From assembly GCA_963575645.1 (NCBI GenBank), contig OY754466.1, positions 31,900,001 to 31,964,000 of the forward strand: a stretch of DNA of 64,000 bases, written 5' to 3'. The stretch is from Xanthostigma xanthostigma. Taxonomy: Eukaryota > Arthropoda > Insecta > Raphidioptera > Raphidiidae. Both the position numbers and the translations under genes were made by a program. This document shows positions 23,901 through 38,105 of the stretch, in pieces. The notes under the pieces were generated by a model, which was not told the DNA's origin, searched no databases, and saw only the letters and a list, made by a program, of their open reading frames with translations. How positions within the stretch are numbered: the first letter of the stretch is position 1; every line of letters starts with the position of its first letter.

Positions 23901-24907
23901 GTTATAGTGAAAGTAGACTTACCTTTGTGAAATAAAACAATTTAGCCTTTAAGGACTTATTTCCACCTAATTGTCGTAAAACATGTGAAAACTGCTTGTC
24001 TGCGTGAAAATGATATTAAATATGCAGTTTGCATTTTCTTAAGAGAGAATGATCCAAACCTGAATGTTATAGTGTAAATAGACTTACCCTCATGAAATAA
24101 AGCACTTTTGCCTATAAGGACTCATTTGCACCTAATTGTCGTAAAGCATGTAAAAACTGCTTGTCAGCGGCAAAATAATGGTTAATATGCAGTTTGCATT
24201 TTCTTATGAGAGAATGATCCAAACCTGAATGTTATAGTGTAAATAGACTTACCCTCATGAAATAAAGCAATTTTGCCTATTAGGACTCATTTGCACCTAA
24301 TTGTCATAAAGCATGTAAAAACTGCTTGTATGCGTTAAAATAATAGTGTATATGCAGTTTGCATTTTCTTGTGAGAGAATGATCCAAACCTGAATGTTAT
24401 AGTGTAAGTAAACTTACCTTTGTGAAATAAAGCAATTTCGCTTATAAGGACTCATTTACACCTAATTGTCGTAAAGCATGTAAAAACAGCTTGTCAGCGT
24501 TAAAAAAATGGTTAATATGCAGTTTGCATTTTCTTACGAGAGAATGATCCAAACCTGAATGTTATAGTGTAAATAGACTTACCTTCATGAAATAAAGCAA
24601 TTTTGCCTATAAGGACTCGTTTGCCCCTAATAGTCATAAAGCATGTAAAAACTGCTTGTATGCGTTAAAATGATAGTAAATATGCAGTTTGCATTTTCTT
24701 ATGAAAGAATGATCCAAACCTAAATGTTATAGTGTAAATAGACTAACCCTCATGAAATAAAGCAATTTTGCCTATAAGGACTCATTTGCACCTAATTGTC
24801 ATAAAACTTGTAAAAACTGCTTGTATGCGTTAAAATAATGGTTAATATGCAGTTTGCATTTTCTTATGAGAGAATGATCCAAACCTAAATGTTATAGTGT
24901 AAATAGA
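20949..24907. repeat. 24-monomer higher-order unit, copy 1 (3,959 bp)
   Basis: Three well-spaced markers set the 3,959-base period against the next unit: CTTGAATGCTTTAAATTAAT (21,192/25,151), TTTGCAGCTAATTG (21,652/25,611) and GCGTTTAATCAATGG (22,682/26,641). 24 x 165 is 3,960, so the unit is in register to one base. It contains the CAATTTTTCC, GTCAGTAAAC/TTTCGCC and GACAGATCC/GTTTTAGTG monomers, and then GTCGTATAGC, AAGCGTATAAAAAC, GAACGCAATTG and AAAACATGTGAAAAC. Confidence 0.9.
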
Positions 24908-27900
24908 CTTACCCTCATGAAATAAAGCAATTTTGCCTATAAAGACTCATTTGCACCTAATTGTCGTAAAGCATGTAAAAACTGCTTGTCTGCGTTTAAA
25001 TAATGGCTAATATGCAGTTTGCATTTTCTTATGAGAGAAAGATCCAGACCTGAATGTTATAGTGTAAATAGACTTACCCTTAATTAAATAAAGCAATTTT
25101 GCCTATAAGGACTCATTTGCCCCTAATTGTCATAAAGCATGTAAAAACTGCTTGAATGCTTTAAATTAATGGTTAATATGCAGTTTGCATTTTCTTATGA
25201 GAGAATGATCCAAACCTGAATGATATAGTGTAAATAGACTTACCTTTGTAAAATAAAGTAATTTAGCCTATAAGGACTCATTTGCCCCTAATTGTCATAA
25301 AGCATGTAAAAACTGCTTGTCTGCGTTAAAATAATGGTTAATATGCAGTTTGCATTTTCTTATGAGAGAATAATCCAAACCTGAATGTTATAGTGTAAAT
25401 AGACTAACCTTCATGAAATAAAGCAATTTTGCCTATAAGGACTCATTAACCCCTAATTGTCATAAAGCATGTAAAAACTGCTTGTATGCGTTAAAATAAT
25501 GGTTAATATGCAGTTTGCATTTTCTTATGAGAGAATGATCCAAACCTGAATGTTATAGTGTAAATAGACTTACCCTCATGAAATAAAGCAATTTTGCCTA
25601 TAAGGACTCATTTGCAGCTAATTGTCATAAAGCATGTAAAAACTGCTTGTATGCGTTAAAATATTGGTTAATATGCAGTTTGCGTTTTCTTATGAGAGAA
25701 TGATCTAAACCTGAATGTTATAGTGAAAATAGACTTACCTTTGTGAAATAAAACAATTTTGCCTTTAAGGACTTATTTGCACCTAATTGTCGTAAACCAT
25801 GTAAAAACTGCTTGTCTGCGTGAAAATGATAGTCAATATTCAGTTTGCATTTTCTTATGAGAGAATGATCCAAACCTGAATGTTATAGTGTAAATAGACT
25901 TACCCTCATGAAATAAAGCAATTTTTCCTATAAGGACTCATTTGCACCTAATTGTCATAAAGCATGTAAAACTGCTTGTATGCGTTAAAATAATGGTTAA
26001 TATGCAGTTTGCATTTTCTTGTGAGAGAATGATCCAAACCTGAATGTTATAGTGTCAGTAAACTTACCTTTGTGAAATAAAGCAATTTCGCCTATAAGGA
26101 CTCATTTGCACCTAATTGTCGTAAAGCATGTAAAAACTGCTTGTCTGCGTTAAAATAATGGTTAATATGCAGTTTGCATTTTCTTATGAGAGAATAATCC
26201 AAACCTGAATGTTATAGTGTAAATAGACTAACCTTCATGAAATAAAGCAATTTTGCCTATAAGGACCCATTTGCCCCTAATTGTCATAAAGCATGTAAAA
26301 CTGCTTGTATGCGTTAAAATAATAGTTAATATGCAGTTTGCATTTTCTTATGAGAGAATAATCCAAACCTGAATGTTATAGTTTAAGTAAACTTACTTTT
26401 GTAAAATAAAGCAATTTTGCCTATAAGGACTCATTTGCACCTAATTGTCGTTAAGCATGTAAAAACTGCTTGTCTGCGTTAAAATAATGGTTAATATGCA
26501 GTTTGCATTTTCTTATGAGAGAATGATCCAAACCTGAATGTTATAGTGTAAATAGACTTACCCTCATGAAATAAAGCAATTTTGCCTATAAAGACTTATT
26601 TGCACCTAATTGTCGTAAAGCATGTAAAAACTGCTTGTCTGCGTTTAATCAATGGTTAATATGCAGTTTGCATTTTCTTATGAGAGACAGATCCAAACCT
26701 GAATGTTTTAGTGTAAATAGACTTACCTTAATGAAATAAAGCAATTTTGCCTATAAGGACTCATTTGCACCTAATTGTCGTAAAGCATGTAAAAACTGCT
26801 TGTCAGCGTTAAAATAATGGTTAATATGCTGTTTGCATTTTCTTATGAGAGAATGATCCAAACCTGAATGTTATAGTGTAAATAGACTTACCTTAATGAA
26901 ATAAAGCAATTTTGCCTATAAGGACTCATTTGCCCCTAATTGTCATAAAGCATGTAAAAACTGCTTGTATGCGTTAAAATGATAGTAAATATGCAGTTTG
27001 CATTTTCTTATGAGAGAATGATCCAAACCTAAATGTTATAGTGTAAATAGACTAACCCTCATGAAATAAAGCAATTTTGCCTATAAAGACTTATTTGCAC
27101 CTAATTGTCGTATAGCATGTAGAAACTGCTTGTCTGCGTTTAAATAATGGTTAATATGCAGTTTGCATTTTCTTATGAGAGACAGATCCAAACCTGAATG
27201 TTTTAGTGTAAATAGACTTACCCTTCATGAAATAAAGCAATTTTGCCTATAAGGACTCATTTGCCCCTAATTGTCATAAAGCGTATAAAAACTGCTTGTA
27301 TGCGTTAAAATAATGGTTAATATGCAGTTTGCATTTTCTTATGAGAGAATGATCCAAACCTGAATGTTATAGTGTAAATAGACTTACCTTTGTAAAATAA
27401 AGCAATTTTGCCTATAAGGACTCATTTGAACGCAATTGTCGTGAAGCATGTAAAAACTGCTTGTCTGCGTTAAAATAATGGTTAATATGCAGTTTGCATT
27501 TTCTTATGAAAGAATGATCCAAACCTAAATGTTATAGTGAAAGTAGACTTACCTTTGTGAAATAAAACAATTTAGCCTTTAAGGACTTATTTCCACCTAA
27601 TTGTCGTAAAACATGTGAAAACTGCTTGTCTGCGTGAAAATGATATTAAATATGCAGTTTGCATTTTCTTAAGAGAGAATGATCCAAACCTGAATGTTAT
27701 AGTGTAAATAGACTTACCCTCATGAAATAAAGCACTTTTGCCTATAAGGACTCATTTGCACCTAATTGTCGTAAAGCATGTAAAAACTGCTTGTCAGCGG
27801 CAAAATAATGGTTAGTATGCAGTTTGCATTTTCTTATGAGAGAATGATCCAAACCTGAATGTTATAGTGTAAATAGACTTACCCTCATGAAATAAAGCAA

Positions 27901-28537
27901 TTTTGCCTATAAGGACTCATTTGCACCTAATTGTCATAAAGCATGTAAAAACTGCTTGTATGCGTTAAAATAATAGTGTATATGCAGTTTGCATTTTCTT
28001 GTGAGAGAATGATCCAAACCTGAATGTTATAGTGTAAGTAAACTTACCTTTGTGAAATAAAGCAATTTCGCTTATAAGGACTCATTTACACCTAATTGTC
28101 GTAAAGCATGTAAAAACAGCTTGTCAGCGTTAAAAAAATGGTTAATATGCAGTTTGCATTTTCTTACGAGAGAATGATCCAAACCTGAATGTTATAGTGT
28201 AAATAGACTTACCTTCATGAAATAAAGCAATATTGCCTATAAGGACTCGTTTGCCCCTAATAGTCATAAAGCATGTAAAAACTGCTTGTATGCGTTAAAA
28301 TGATAGTAAATATGCAGTTTGCATTTTCTTATGAAAGAATGATCCAAACCTAAATGTTATAGTGTAAATAGACTAACCCTCATGAAATAAAGCAATTTTG
28401 CCTATAAGGACTCATTTGCACCTAATTGTCATAAAACTTGTAAAAACTGCTTGTATGCGTTAAAATAATGGTTAATATGCAGTTTGCATTTTCTTATGAG
28501 AGAATGATCCAAACCTGAATGTTATAGTGTAAATAGA
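24908..28537. repeat. 24-monomer higher-order unit, copy 2 (22 monomers left)
   Basis: Same monomer order as the previous unit but 3,630 bases long, exactly 22 monomers. At 26,710 the GAATGTTTTAGTG monomer passes straight to CTTAATGAAATAAAG, skipping the CTTCATAAAATAAAG and following monomers found at 22,760-23,090 in copy 1. Private changes include GCAATATTGCC near 28,229 and GTTAGTATGC near 27,812. The match ends at 28,538, where the CCCCTTATTG/GCAAATTGC monomers begin. Confidence 0.9.
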
Positions 28538-30076
28538 CTTACCTTCATGAAATAAAGCTATTTTGCCTATAAGGACTCATTTGCCCCTTATTGTCATAAA
28601 GCATGTAAAAACTGCTTGTATGCGTTAAAATAATGGTAAATATGCAAATTGCATTTTCTTATGAAAAAATGATCCAAACCTGAATGTTATAGTGTAAATA
28701 GACTTACCTTTGTAGAATAAAGCAATTTTGCCTATAAGGACTCATTTGCACGCAATTGTCGTGAAGCATGTAAAAACTGCTTCTCTGCGTTAAAATAATG
28801 GTTAATATGCAGTTTGCATTTTCTTATGAGAGAATGATCCAAACCTGAATGTTATAGTGAAAGTAGACTTACCTTTGTGAAATAAAACAATTTTGCCTTT
28901 AAGGACTTATTTGCACCTAATTGTCTTAAACCATGTAAAAACTGCTTGTCTGCGTGAAAATAATAGTCAATATTCAGTTTGCATTTTCTTATGAGAGAAT
29001 AATCCAAACCTGAATGTTATAGTGCAAATAGACTTACCCTCATGAAATAAAGCAATTTTTCCTATAAGGACTCATTTGCACCTAATTGTCATAAAGCATG
29101 TAAAACTGCTTGTATGCGTTAAAATAATGGTTAATATGCAGTTTGCATTTTCTTGTGAGAGAATGATCCAAACCTGAATGTTATAGTGTAAGTAAACTTA
29201 CCTTTGTGAAATAAAGCAATTTCGCCTATAAGGACTCATTTGCACCTAATTGTCGTAAAGCATGTAAAAACTGCTTGTCTGCGTTAAAATAATAGTTAAT
29301 ATGCAGTTTGCATTTTCTTATGAGAGAATAATCCAAACCTGAATGTTATAGTGTAAATAGACTAACCTTCATGAAATAAAGCAATTTTGCCTATAAGGAC
29401 CCATTTGCCCCTAATTGTCATAAAGCATGTAAAACTGCTTCTATCCGTTAAAATAATAGTTAATATGCAGTTTGCATTTTCTTATGAGAGAATGATCCAA
29501 ACCTGAATGTTATAGTGTAAATAGACTTACCTTTGTAGAATAAAGCAATTTTGCCTATAAGGACTCATTTGCACGCAATTGTCGTGAAGCATGTAAAAAC
29601 TGCTTCTCTGCGTTAAAATAATGGTTAATATGCAGTTTGCATTTTCTTATGAGAGAATGATCCAAACCTGAATGTTATAGTGAAAGTAGACTTACCTTTG
29701 TGAAATAAAACAATTTTGCCTTTAAGGACTTATTTGCACCTAATTGTCTTAAACCATGTAAAAACTGCTTGTCTGCGTGAAAATAATAGTCAATATTCAG
29801 TTTGCATTTTCTTATGAGAGAATAATCCAAACCTGAATGTTATAGTGCAAATAGACTTACCCTCATGAAATAAAGCAATTTTTCCTATAAGGACTCATTT
29901 GCACCTAATTGTCATAAAGCATGTAAAACTGCTTGTATGCGTTAAAATAATGGTTAATATGCAGTTTGCATTTTCTTGTGAGAGAATGATCCAAACCTGA
30001 ATGTTATAGTGTAAGTAAACTTACCTTTGTGAAATAAAGCAATTTCGCCTATAAGGACTCATTTGCACCTAATTGT
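28538..30076. repeat. Five-monomer tandem duplication (823 bp)
   Basis: TGTAGAATAAAG (28,711/29,534), GTGCAAATAG and the CAATTTTTCC, GTAAAACTG and TTTCGCC monomers repeat with an offset of 823 bases. Units are 28,703-29,525 and 29,526-30,076, the second ending where GTCGTAAAGC becomes GTCGTTAAGC. GTGCAAATAG is private to these two units, so the duplication happened after that change arose. Confidence 0.85.
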
Positions 30077-33000
30077 CGTTAAGCATGTAAAAACTGCTTG
30101 TCTGCGTTAAAATAATGGTTAATATGCAGTTTGCATTTTTTTATGGGAGAATGATCCAAACCTGAATGTTATAGTGTAAATAGACTTACCCTCATGAAAT
30201 AAAGCAATTTTGCCTATAAAGACTTATTTGCACCTAATTGTCGTAAAGCATGTAAAAACTGCTTGTCTGCGTTTAAATAATGGTTAATATGCAGTTTGCA
30301 TTTTCTTATGAATGACAGATCCAAACCTGAATGTTTAGTGTAAATAGACTTACCTTCATAAAATAAAGCAATTTTGCCTATAAGGACCCATTTGCCCCTA
30401 ATTGTCATAAAGCATGTAAAACTGCTTGTATGCGTTAAAATAATGGTTAATATGCAGTTTGCATTTTCCTATGAGAGAATGATCCAAACCTGAATGTTAT
30501 AGTGTAAATAGACTTACCCTCATGAAATAAAGCAATTTTGCCTATAAGGACCATTTGCACCTAATTGCCATAAAGCATGTAAAAACTGCTTGTATGCGTT
30601 AAAATGATAGTAAATATGCAGTTTTAATTTTCTTATGAGAGAATGATCCAAACCTAAATGTTATAGTGTAAATAGACTTACCTTAATAAATTAAAGCAAT
30701 TTTGCCTATAAGGACTCATTTGCACCTAATTGTCGTAAAGCATGTAAAAACTGCTTGTCAGCGTTAAAATAATGGTTAATATGCAGTTTGCATTTTCTTA
30801 TGAGAGAATGATCCAAACCTGAATGTTATAGTGTAAATAGACTTACCTTCATGAAATAAAGCAATTTTGCCTATAAGGACTCATTTGCACTTAATTGTCA
30901 TAAAGCATGTAAAAACTGCTTGTATGCGTTAAAATGATAGTAAATATGCAGTTTGCATTTTCTTATGAGAGAATGATCCAAACCTAAATGTTATAGTGTA
31001 AATAGACTAACCCTCATGAAATAAAGCAATTTTGCCTATAAGGACTCATTTGCACCTAATTGTCATAAAGCATGTAAAAACAGCTTCTATGCGTTAAAAT
31101 AATGGTTAATATGCAGTTTGCATTTTTTTATGAGAGAATGATCCAAACCTGACTGTTATAGTGTAAATAGACTTACCTTCATAAAATAAAGCAATTTTGC
31201 CTATAAGGACTTATTTGCCTCTAATTGTCATAAAGCATGTAAAAACTGCTTGTATGCGTTAAAATAATGGTTAATAAGCAGTTTGCATTTTCTTATGAGA
31301 GAATAAATTAACCCTGAATGTTATAGTGTAAATAGACTTACCTTTGTAAAAAAAAGCAATTTTGCCTATAAGGACTCATTTGCACGCAATTGTCGTGAAG
31401 CATGTAAAAACTGCTTGTCTGCGTGAAAATGATAGTAAATATGCAGTTTACATTTTCTTATGAGAGAATGATCCAAACCTGAATGTTATAGTGTAGATAG
31501 ACTTACACTCATGAAATAAAGCAATTTAGCTTATAAAGACTCATTTGCACCTAATTGTCGTAAAGCATGTAAAAACTGCTTGTCTGCGTTTAAATAATGG
31601 TTAATATGCAGTTTGCATTTTCTTATGAGATAAAGATCTAAACCTGAATGTTATAGTGTAAATAGACTTACCTTTCATGAAATAAAGCGATTTTGCCTAT
31701 AAGGACTCATTTGCACCTAATTGTCATTAAGCATGTAAAAACTGCTTGTATGCGTTAAAATAATGGTCAATATGCAGTTTGCATTTTCTTATGAGAGAAT
31801 GATCCAAACCTGAATGTTTTAATGTAAATAGACTTACCTTTGTAAAATAAATCAATTTTGCCTATAAGGACTCATTTGCACGCAATTGTCGTGAAGCATG
31901 TAAAAACTGCTTGTCTGCGTTAAAATAATGGTTAATATGCAGTTTACATTTTCTTATGAGAGAATGATCCAAACCTGAATGTTATAGTGTAAATAGACTT
32001 ACCTTCATAAAATAAAGCAATTTTGCCTATAAAGACTCATTTGCTTCTAATTGTCATAAAGCATGTAAAAATTGCTTGTCAGCGTTAAAAAATATGGTTA
32101 ATATGCAGTTTGCATTTTCTTATGAGAGAATGATCCAAACCTGAATGTTATAGTGTAAATAGACTAACCTTCATGAAATAAAGCAATTTTGCCTATAAGG
32201 ACTCATTTGCCCCTAATAGTCATAAAGCATGTAAAAACTGCTTGTATGCGTTAAAATGATAGTATTTATGCAGTTTGCATTTTCTTATGAAAGAATGATC
32301 CAAACCAAAATGTTATAGTGTAAATAGACTAACCCACATGAAATAAAGCAATTTTGCCTATAAGGACTCATTTGCACCTAATTGTCATTAAGCTTGAAAA
32401 AACTGCTTGTATGCGTTAAAATAATGGTTAATATGCAGTTTGCATTTTCTTATGAGAGAATGATCCAAACCTGAATGTTATAGTGTAAATAGACTTACCT
32501 TGATGAAATAAAGCAATTTTGCCTATAAGGACTCATTTGCCCCTTATTGTCATAAAGCATGTAAAAACTGCTTGTATGCGTTAAAATAATGGTAAATATG
32601 CAAATTGCATTTTCTTATAAAAAAATGATCCAAACGTGAATGTTATAGTGTAAATAGACTTACCTTTGTAGAATAAAGCAATTTTGCCTATAAGGACTCA
32701 TTTGCACGCAATTGTCGTGAAGCATGTAAAAACTGCTTCTCTGCGTTAAAATAATGGTGAATATGCAGTTTGCATTTTCTTATGAGAGAATGATCCAAAC
32801 CTGAATGTTATAGTGAAAGTAGACTTACCTTTGTGAAATAAAACAATTTTGCCTTTAAGGACTTATTTGCACCTAATTGTCTTAAACCATGTAAAAACTG
32901 CTTGTCTGCGTGAAAATAATAGTCAATATTCAGTTTGCATTTTCTTATGAGAGAATAATCCAAACCTGAATGTTATAGTGTAAATAGACTTACCCTCATG

Positions 33001-35023
33001 AAATAAAGCAATTTTTCCTATAAGGACTCATTTGCACCTAATTGTCATAAAGCATGTAAACTGCTTGTATGCGTTAAAATAATGGTTAATATGCAGTTTG
33101 CATTTTCTTGTGAGAGAATGATCCAAACCTGAATGTTATAGTGTCAGTAAACTAACCTTTGTGAAATAAAGCAATTTCGCCTATAAGGACTCATTTGCAC
33201 CTAATTGTCGTAAAGCATGTAAAAACTGCTTGTCTGCGTTAAAATAATGGTTAATATGCAGTTTGCATTTTCTTATGAGAGAATGATCCAAACCTGAATG
33301 TTATAGTGTAAATAGACTTACCTTAATGAAATAAAGCAATATTGCCTATAAGGACTCATTTGCCCCTAATTGTCATAAAGCATGTAAAAACTGCTTGTAT
33401 GCGTTAAAATGATAGTAAATATGCAGTTTGCATTTTCTTATGAGAGAATGATCCAAACCTAAATGTTATAGTGTAAATAGACTAACCCTCATGAAATAAA
33501 GCAATTTTGCCTATAAAGACTTATTTGCACCTAATTGTCGTAAAGCATGTAAAAACTGCTTGTCTGCGTTTAATCAATGGTTAATATGCAGTTTGCATTT
33601 TCTTATGAGAGACAGATCCAAACCTGAATGTTTTAGTGTAAATAGACTTACCTTAATGAAATAAAGCAATTTTGCCTATAAGGACTCATTTGCACCTAAT
33701 TGTCGTAAAGCATGTAAAAACTGCTTGTCAGCGTTAAAATAATGGTTAATATGCTGTTTGCATTTTCTTATGAGAGAATGATCCAAACCTGAATGTTATA
33801 GTGTAAATAGACTTACCTTAATGAAATAAAGCAATTTCGCCTATAAGGACTCATTTGCACCTAATTGTCGTAAAGCATGTAAAAACTGCTTGTCTGCGTT
33901 AAAATAATGGTTAATATGCAGTTTGCATTTTCTTATGAGAGAATGATCCAAACCTGAATGTTATAGTGTAAATAGACTTACCTTAATGAAATAAAGCAAT
34001 ATTGCCTATAAGGACTCATTTGCCCCTAATTGTCATAAAGCATGTAAAAACTGCTTGTATGCGTTAAAATGATAGTAAATATGCAGTTTGCATTTTCTTA
34101 TGAGAGAATGATCCAAACCTAAATGTTATAGTGTAAATAGACTAACCCTCATGAAATAAAGCAATTTTGCCTATAAAGACTTATTTGCACCTAATTGTCG
34201 TATAGCATGTAAAAACTGCTTGTCTGCGTTTAAATAATGGTTAATATGCAGTTTGCATTTTCTTATGAGAGACAGATCCAAACCTGAATGTTTTAGTGTA
34301 AATAGACTTACCCTTCATGAAATAAAGCAATTTTGCCTATAAGGACTCATTTGCCCCTAATTGTCATAAAGCGTATAAAAACTGCTTGTATGCGTTAAAA
34401 TAATGGTTAATATGCAGTTTGCATTTTCTTATGAGAGAATGATCCAAACCTGAATGTTATAGTGTAAATAGACTTACCTTTGTAAAATAAAGCAATTTTG
34501 CCTATAAGGACTCATTTGCACCTAATTGTCATAAAGCATGTAAAAACTGCTTGTATGCGTTAAAATAATAGTTAATATGCAGTTTGCATTTTCTTGTGAG
34601 AGAATGATCCAAACCTGAATGTTATAGTGTAAGTAAACTTACCTTTGTGAAATAAAGCAATTTCGCCTATAAGGACTCATTTGCACCTAATTGTCGTAAA
34701 GCATGTAAAAACTGCTTGTCTGCGTTAAAATAATGGTTAATATGCAGTTTGCATTTTCTTATGAGAGAATAATCCAAACCTGAATGTTATAGTGTAAATA
34801 GACTAACCTTCATGAAATAAAGCAATTTTGCCTATAAGGACCCATTTGCCCCTAATTGTCATAAAGCATGTAAAACTGCTTCTATCCGTTAAAATAATAG
34901 TTAATATGCAGTTTGCATTTTCTTATGAGAGAATGATCCAAACCTGAATGTTATAGTTTAAGTAAACTTACCTTTGTAAAATAAAGCAATTTTGCCTACA
35001 AGGACTCATTTGCACCTAATTGT
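30077..35023. repeat. 30-monomer higher-order unit, copy 1 (about 4,947 bp)
   Basis: TTTTTTATGGGA (30,139/35,086), AAGGACCATTTG with AATTGCCATAAAG (30,546/35,494) and CTTAATAAATTAAAGC give an offset of 4,947-4,948, i.e. 30 monomers. The unit includes one copy of the 11-monomer cassette and a nested four-monomer duplication at 33,170-34,200. A single-base loss near 30,333 (ATGTTTAGTG for ATGTTTTAGTG) shifts frames locally and explains a short open frame on the minus strand there. Confidence 0.85.
33170..34200. repeat. Four-monomer (660-bp) tandem duplication
   Basis: The rare GCAATATTGCC variant sits at 33,336 and 33,996, exactly 660 bases apart, with matching TTTCGCC and CTAACCCTC monomers around it. 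The copies end at GTCGTAAAGC with TTTAATCAATGG versus GTCGTATAGC with TTTAAATAATGG. From 34,200 to 34,500 the order resembles 23,460-23,770, so the block is a fragment of the 24-monomer family. Confidence 0.85.
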
Positions 35024-37111
35024 CGTTAAGCATGTAAAAACTGCTTGTCTGCGTTAAAATAATGGTTAATATGCAGTTTGCATTTTTTTATGGGAAAATG
35101 ATCCAAACCTGAATGTTATAGTGTAAATAGACTTACCCTCATGAAATAAAGCAATTTTGCCTATAAAGACTTATTTGCACCTAATTGTCGTAAAGCATGT
35201 AAAAACTGCTTGTCTGCGTTTAAATAATGGTTAATATGCAGTTTGCATTTTCTTATGAGAGACAGATCCAAACCTGAATGTTTTAGTGTAAATAGACTTA
35301 CCTTCATAAAATAAAGCAATTTTGCCTATAAGGACCCATTTGCCCCTAATTGTCATAAAGCATGTAAAACTGCTTGTATGCGTTAAAATAATGGTTAATA
35401 TGCAGTTTGCATTTTCTTATGAGAGAATGATCCAAACCTGAATGTTATAGTGTAAATAGACTTACCCTCATGAAATAAAGCAATTTTGCCTATAAGGACC
35501 ATTTGCACCTAATTGCCATAAAGCATGTAAAAACTGCTTGTATGCGTTAAAATGATAGTAAATATGCAGTTTGCATTTTCTTATGAGAGAATGATCCAAA
35601 CCTAAATGTTATAGTGTAAATAGACTTACCTTAATAAATTAAAGCAATTTTGCCTATAAGGACTCATTTGCACCTAATTGTCGTAAAGCATGTAAAAACT
35701 GCTTGTCAGCGTTAAAATAATGGTTAATATGCAGTTTGCATTTTCTTATGAGAGAATGATCCAAACCTGAATGTTATAGTGTAAATAGACTTACCTTCAT
35801 GAAATAAAGCAATTTTGCCTATAAGGACTCATTTGCACTTAATTGTCATAAAGCATGTAAAAACTGCTTGTATGCGTTAAAATGATAGTAAATATGCAGT
35901 TTGCATTTTCTTATGAGAGAATGATCCAAACCTAAATGTTATAGTGTAAATAGACTAACCCTCATGAAATAAAGCAATTTTGCCTATAAGGACTCATTTG
36001 CACCTAATTGTCATAAAGCATGTAAAAACAGCTTCTATGCGTTAAAATAATGGTTAATATGCAGTTTGCATTTTCTTATGAGAGAATGATCCAAACCTGA
36101 ATGTTATAGTGTAAATAGACTTACCTTCATAAAATAAAGCAATTTTGCCTATAAGGACTTATTTGCCCCTAATTGTCATAAAGCATGTAAAAACTGCTTG
36201 TATGCGTTAAAATAATGGTTAATAAGCAGTTTGCATTTTCTTATGAGAGAATAAATTAACCCTGAATGTTATAGTGTAAATAGACTTACCTTTGTAAAAT
36301 AAAGCAATTTTGCCTATAAGGACTCATTTGCACGCAATTGTCGTGAAGCATGTAAAAACTGCTTGTCTGCGTGAAAATGATAGTAAATATGCAGTTTGCA
36401 TTTTCTTATGAGAGAATGATCCAAACCTGAATGTTATAGTGTAGATAGACTTACCCTCATGAAATAAAGCAATTTTGCTTATAAAGACTCATTTGCACCT
36501 AATTGTCGTAAAGCATGTAAAAACTGCTTGTCTGCGTTTAAATAATGGATAATATGCAGTTTGCATTTTCTTATGAGATAAAGATCTAAACCTTAATGTT
36601 ATAGTGTAAATAGACTTACCTTTCATGAAATAAAGCGATTTTGCCTATAAGGACTCATTTGCACCTAATTGTCATTAAGCATGTAAAAACTGCTTGTATG
36701 CGTTAAAATAATGGTCAATATGCAGTTTGCATTTTCTTATGAGAGAATGATCCAAACCTAAAAGTTATAATGTAAATAGACTTACCTTTGTAAAATAAAG
36801 CAATTTTGCCTATAAGGACTCATTTGCACGCAATTGTCGTGAAGCATGTAAAAACTGCTTGTCTGCGTTAAAATGATGGTTAATATGCAGTTTACATTTT
36901 CTTATGAGAGAATGATCCAAACCTGAATGTTATAGTGTAAATAGACTTACCTTCATGAAATAAAGCAATTTTGCCTATAAAGACTCATTTGCTTCTAATT
37001 GTCATAAAGCATGTAAAAATTGCTTGTCAGCGTTAAAAAAAATGGTTAATATGCAGTTTGCATTTTCTTATGAGAGAATGATCCAAACCTGAATGTTATA
37101 GTGTAAATAGA
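35024..37111. repeat. 30-monomer unit, copy 2 (first 12-13 monomers)
   Basis: Matches 30,077-32,160 with a near-constant offset of about 4,947-4,948. It carries the same AATAAATTAACCC, GTGTAGATAG, GATAAAGATCTAAACC and GCTTCTAATTG series. At 37,111 it stops following that order and restarts at the CTTCATAAAATAAAG/TTTGCCTCTAATTG monomer, forming the six-monomer duplication of the next entry. Confidence 0.85.
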
Positions 37112-38105
37112 CTTACCTTCATAAAATAAAGCAATTTTGCCTATAAGGACTTATTTGCCTCTAATTGTCATAAAGCATGTAAAAACTGCTTTTATGCGTT
37201 AAAATAATGGTTAATAAGCAGTTTGCATTTTCTTATGAGAGAATAAATTAACCCTGAATGTTATAGTGTAAATAGACTTACCTTTGTAAAAAAAAGCAAT
37301 TTTGCCTATAAGGACTCATTTGCACGCAATTGTCGTGAAGCATGTAAAAACTGCTTGTCTGCGTGAAAATGATAGTAAATATGCAGTTTGCATTTTCTTA
37401 TGAGAGAATGATCCAAACCTGAATGTTATAGTGTAGATAGACTTACCCTCATGAAATAAAGCAATTTAGCTTATAAAGACTCATTTGCACCTAATTGTCG
37501 TAAAGCATGTAAAAACTGCTTGTCTGCGTTTAAATAATGGTTAATATGCAGTTTGCATTTTCTTATGAGATAAAGATCTAAACCTGAATGTTATAGTGTA
37601 AATAGACTTACCTTTCATGAAATAAAGCGATTTTGCCTATAAGGACTCATTTGCACCTAATTGTCATTAAGCATGTAAAAACTGCTTGTATGCGTTAAAA
37701 TAATGGTCAATATGCAGTTTGCATTTTCTTATGAGAGAATGATCCAAACCTGAATGTTATAATGTAAATAGACTTACCTTTGTAAAATAAAGCAATTTTG
37801 CCTATAAGGACTCATTTGCACGCAATTGTCGTGAAGCATGTAAAAACTGCTTGTCTGCGTTAAAATAATGGTTAATATGCAGTTTACATTTTCTTATGAG
37901 AGAATGATCCAAACCTGAATGTTATATTGTAAATAGACTTACCTTCATAAAATAAAGCAATTTTGCCTATAAAGACTCATTTGCTTCTAATTGTCATAAA
38001 GCATGTAAAAATTGCTTGTCAGTGTTAAAAAAAATGGTTAATATGCAGTTTGCATTTTCTTATGAGAGAATGATCCAAACCTGAATGTTATAGTGTAAAT
38101 AGACT
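36120..38105. repeat. Six-monomer tandem duplication (992 bp)
   Basis: CTTACCTTCATAAAATAAAG at 36,120 and 37,112 begins two runs of the same six monomers, through AATAAATTAACCC, GTGTAGATAG, GATAAAGATCTAAACC, AAGCGATTTT, TTTACATTTT and AAAATTGC. The second run resembles 31,172-33,287 more than it does the first (shared TTTGCCTCTAATTG and AAAAAAAGC), with an exact 36-monomer offset of 5,940. This suggests an exchange between two diverged copies rather than simple slippage. Confidence 0.85.

Noticed and set aside
30214..30408. Minus-strand open frame of 64 codons
   Set aside because: It lies wholly inside satellite monomers and covers about 1.2 units. A one-base loss near 30,333 shifts the frame and plausibly leaves it open by chance. 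The near-identical sister sequence at 35,160-35,360 lacks this loss and yields no comparable frame. There is no recognisable domain.
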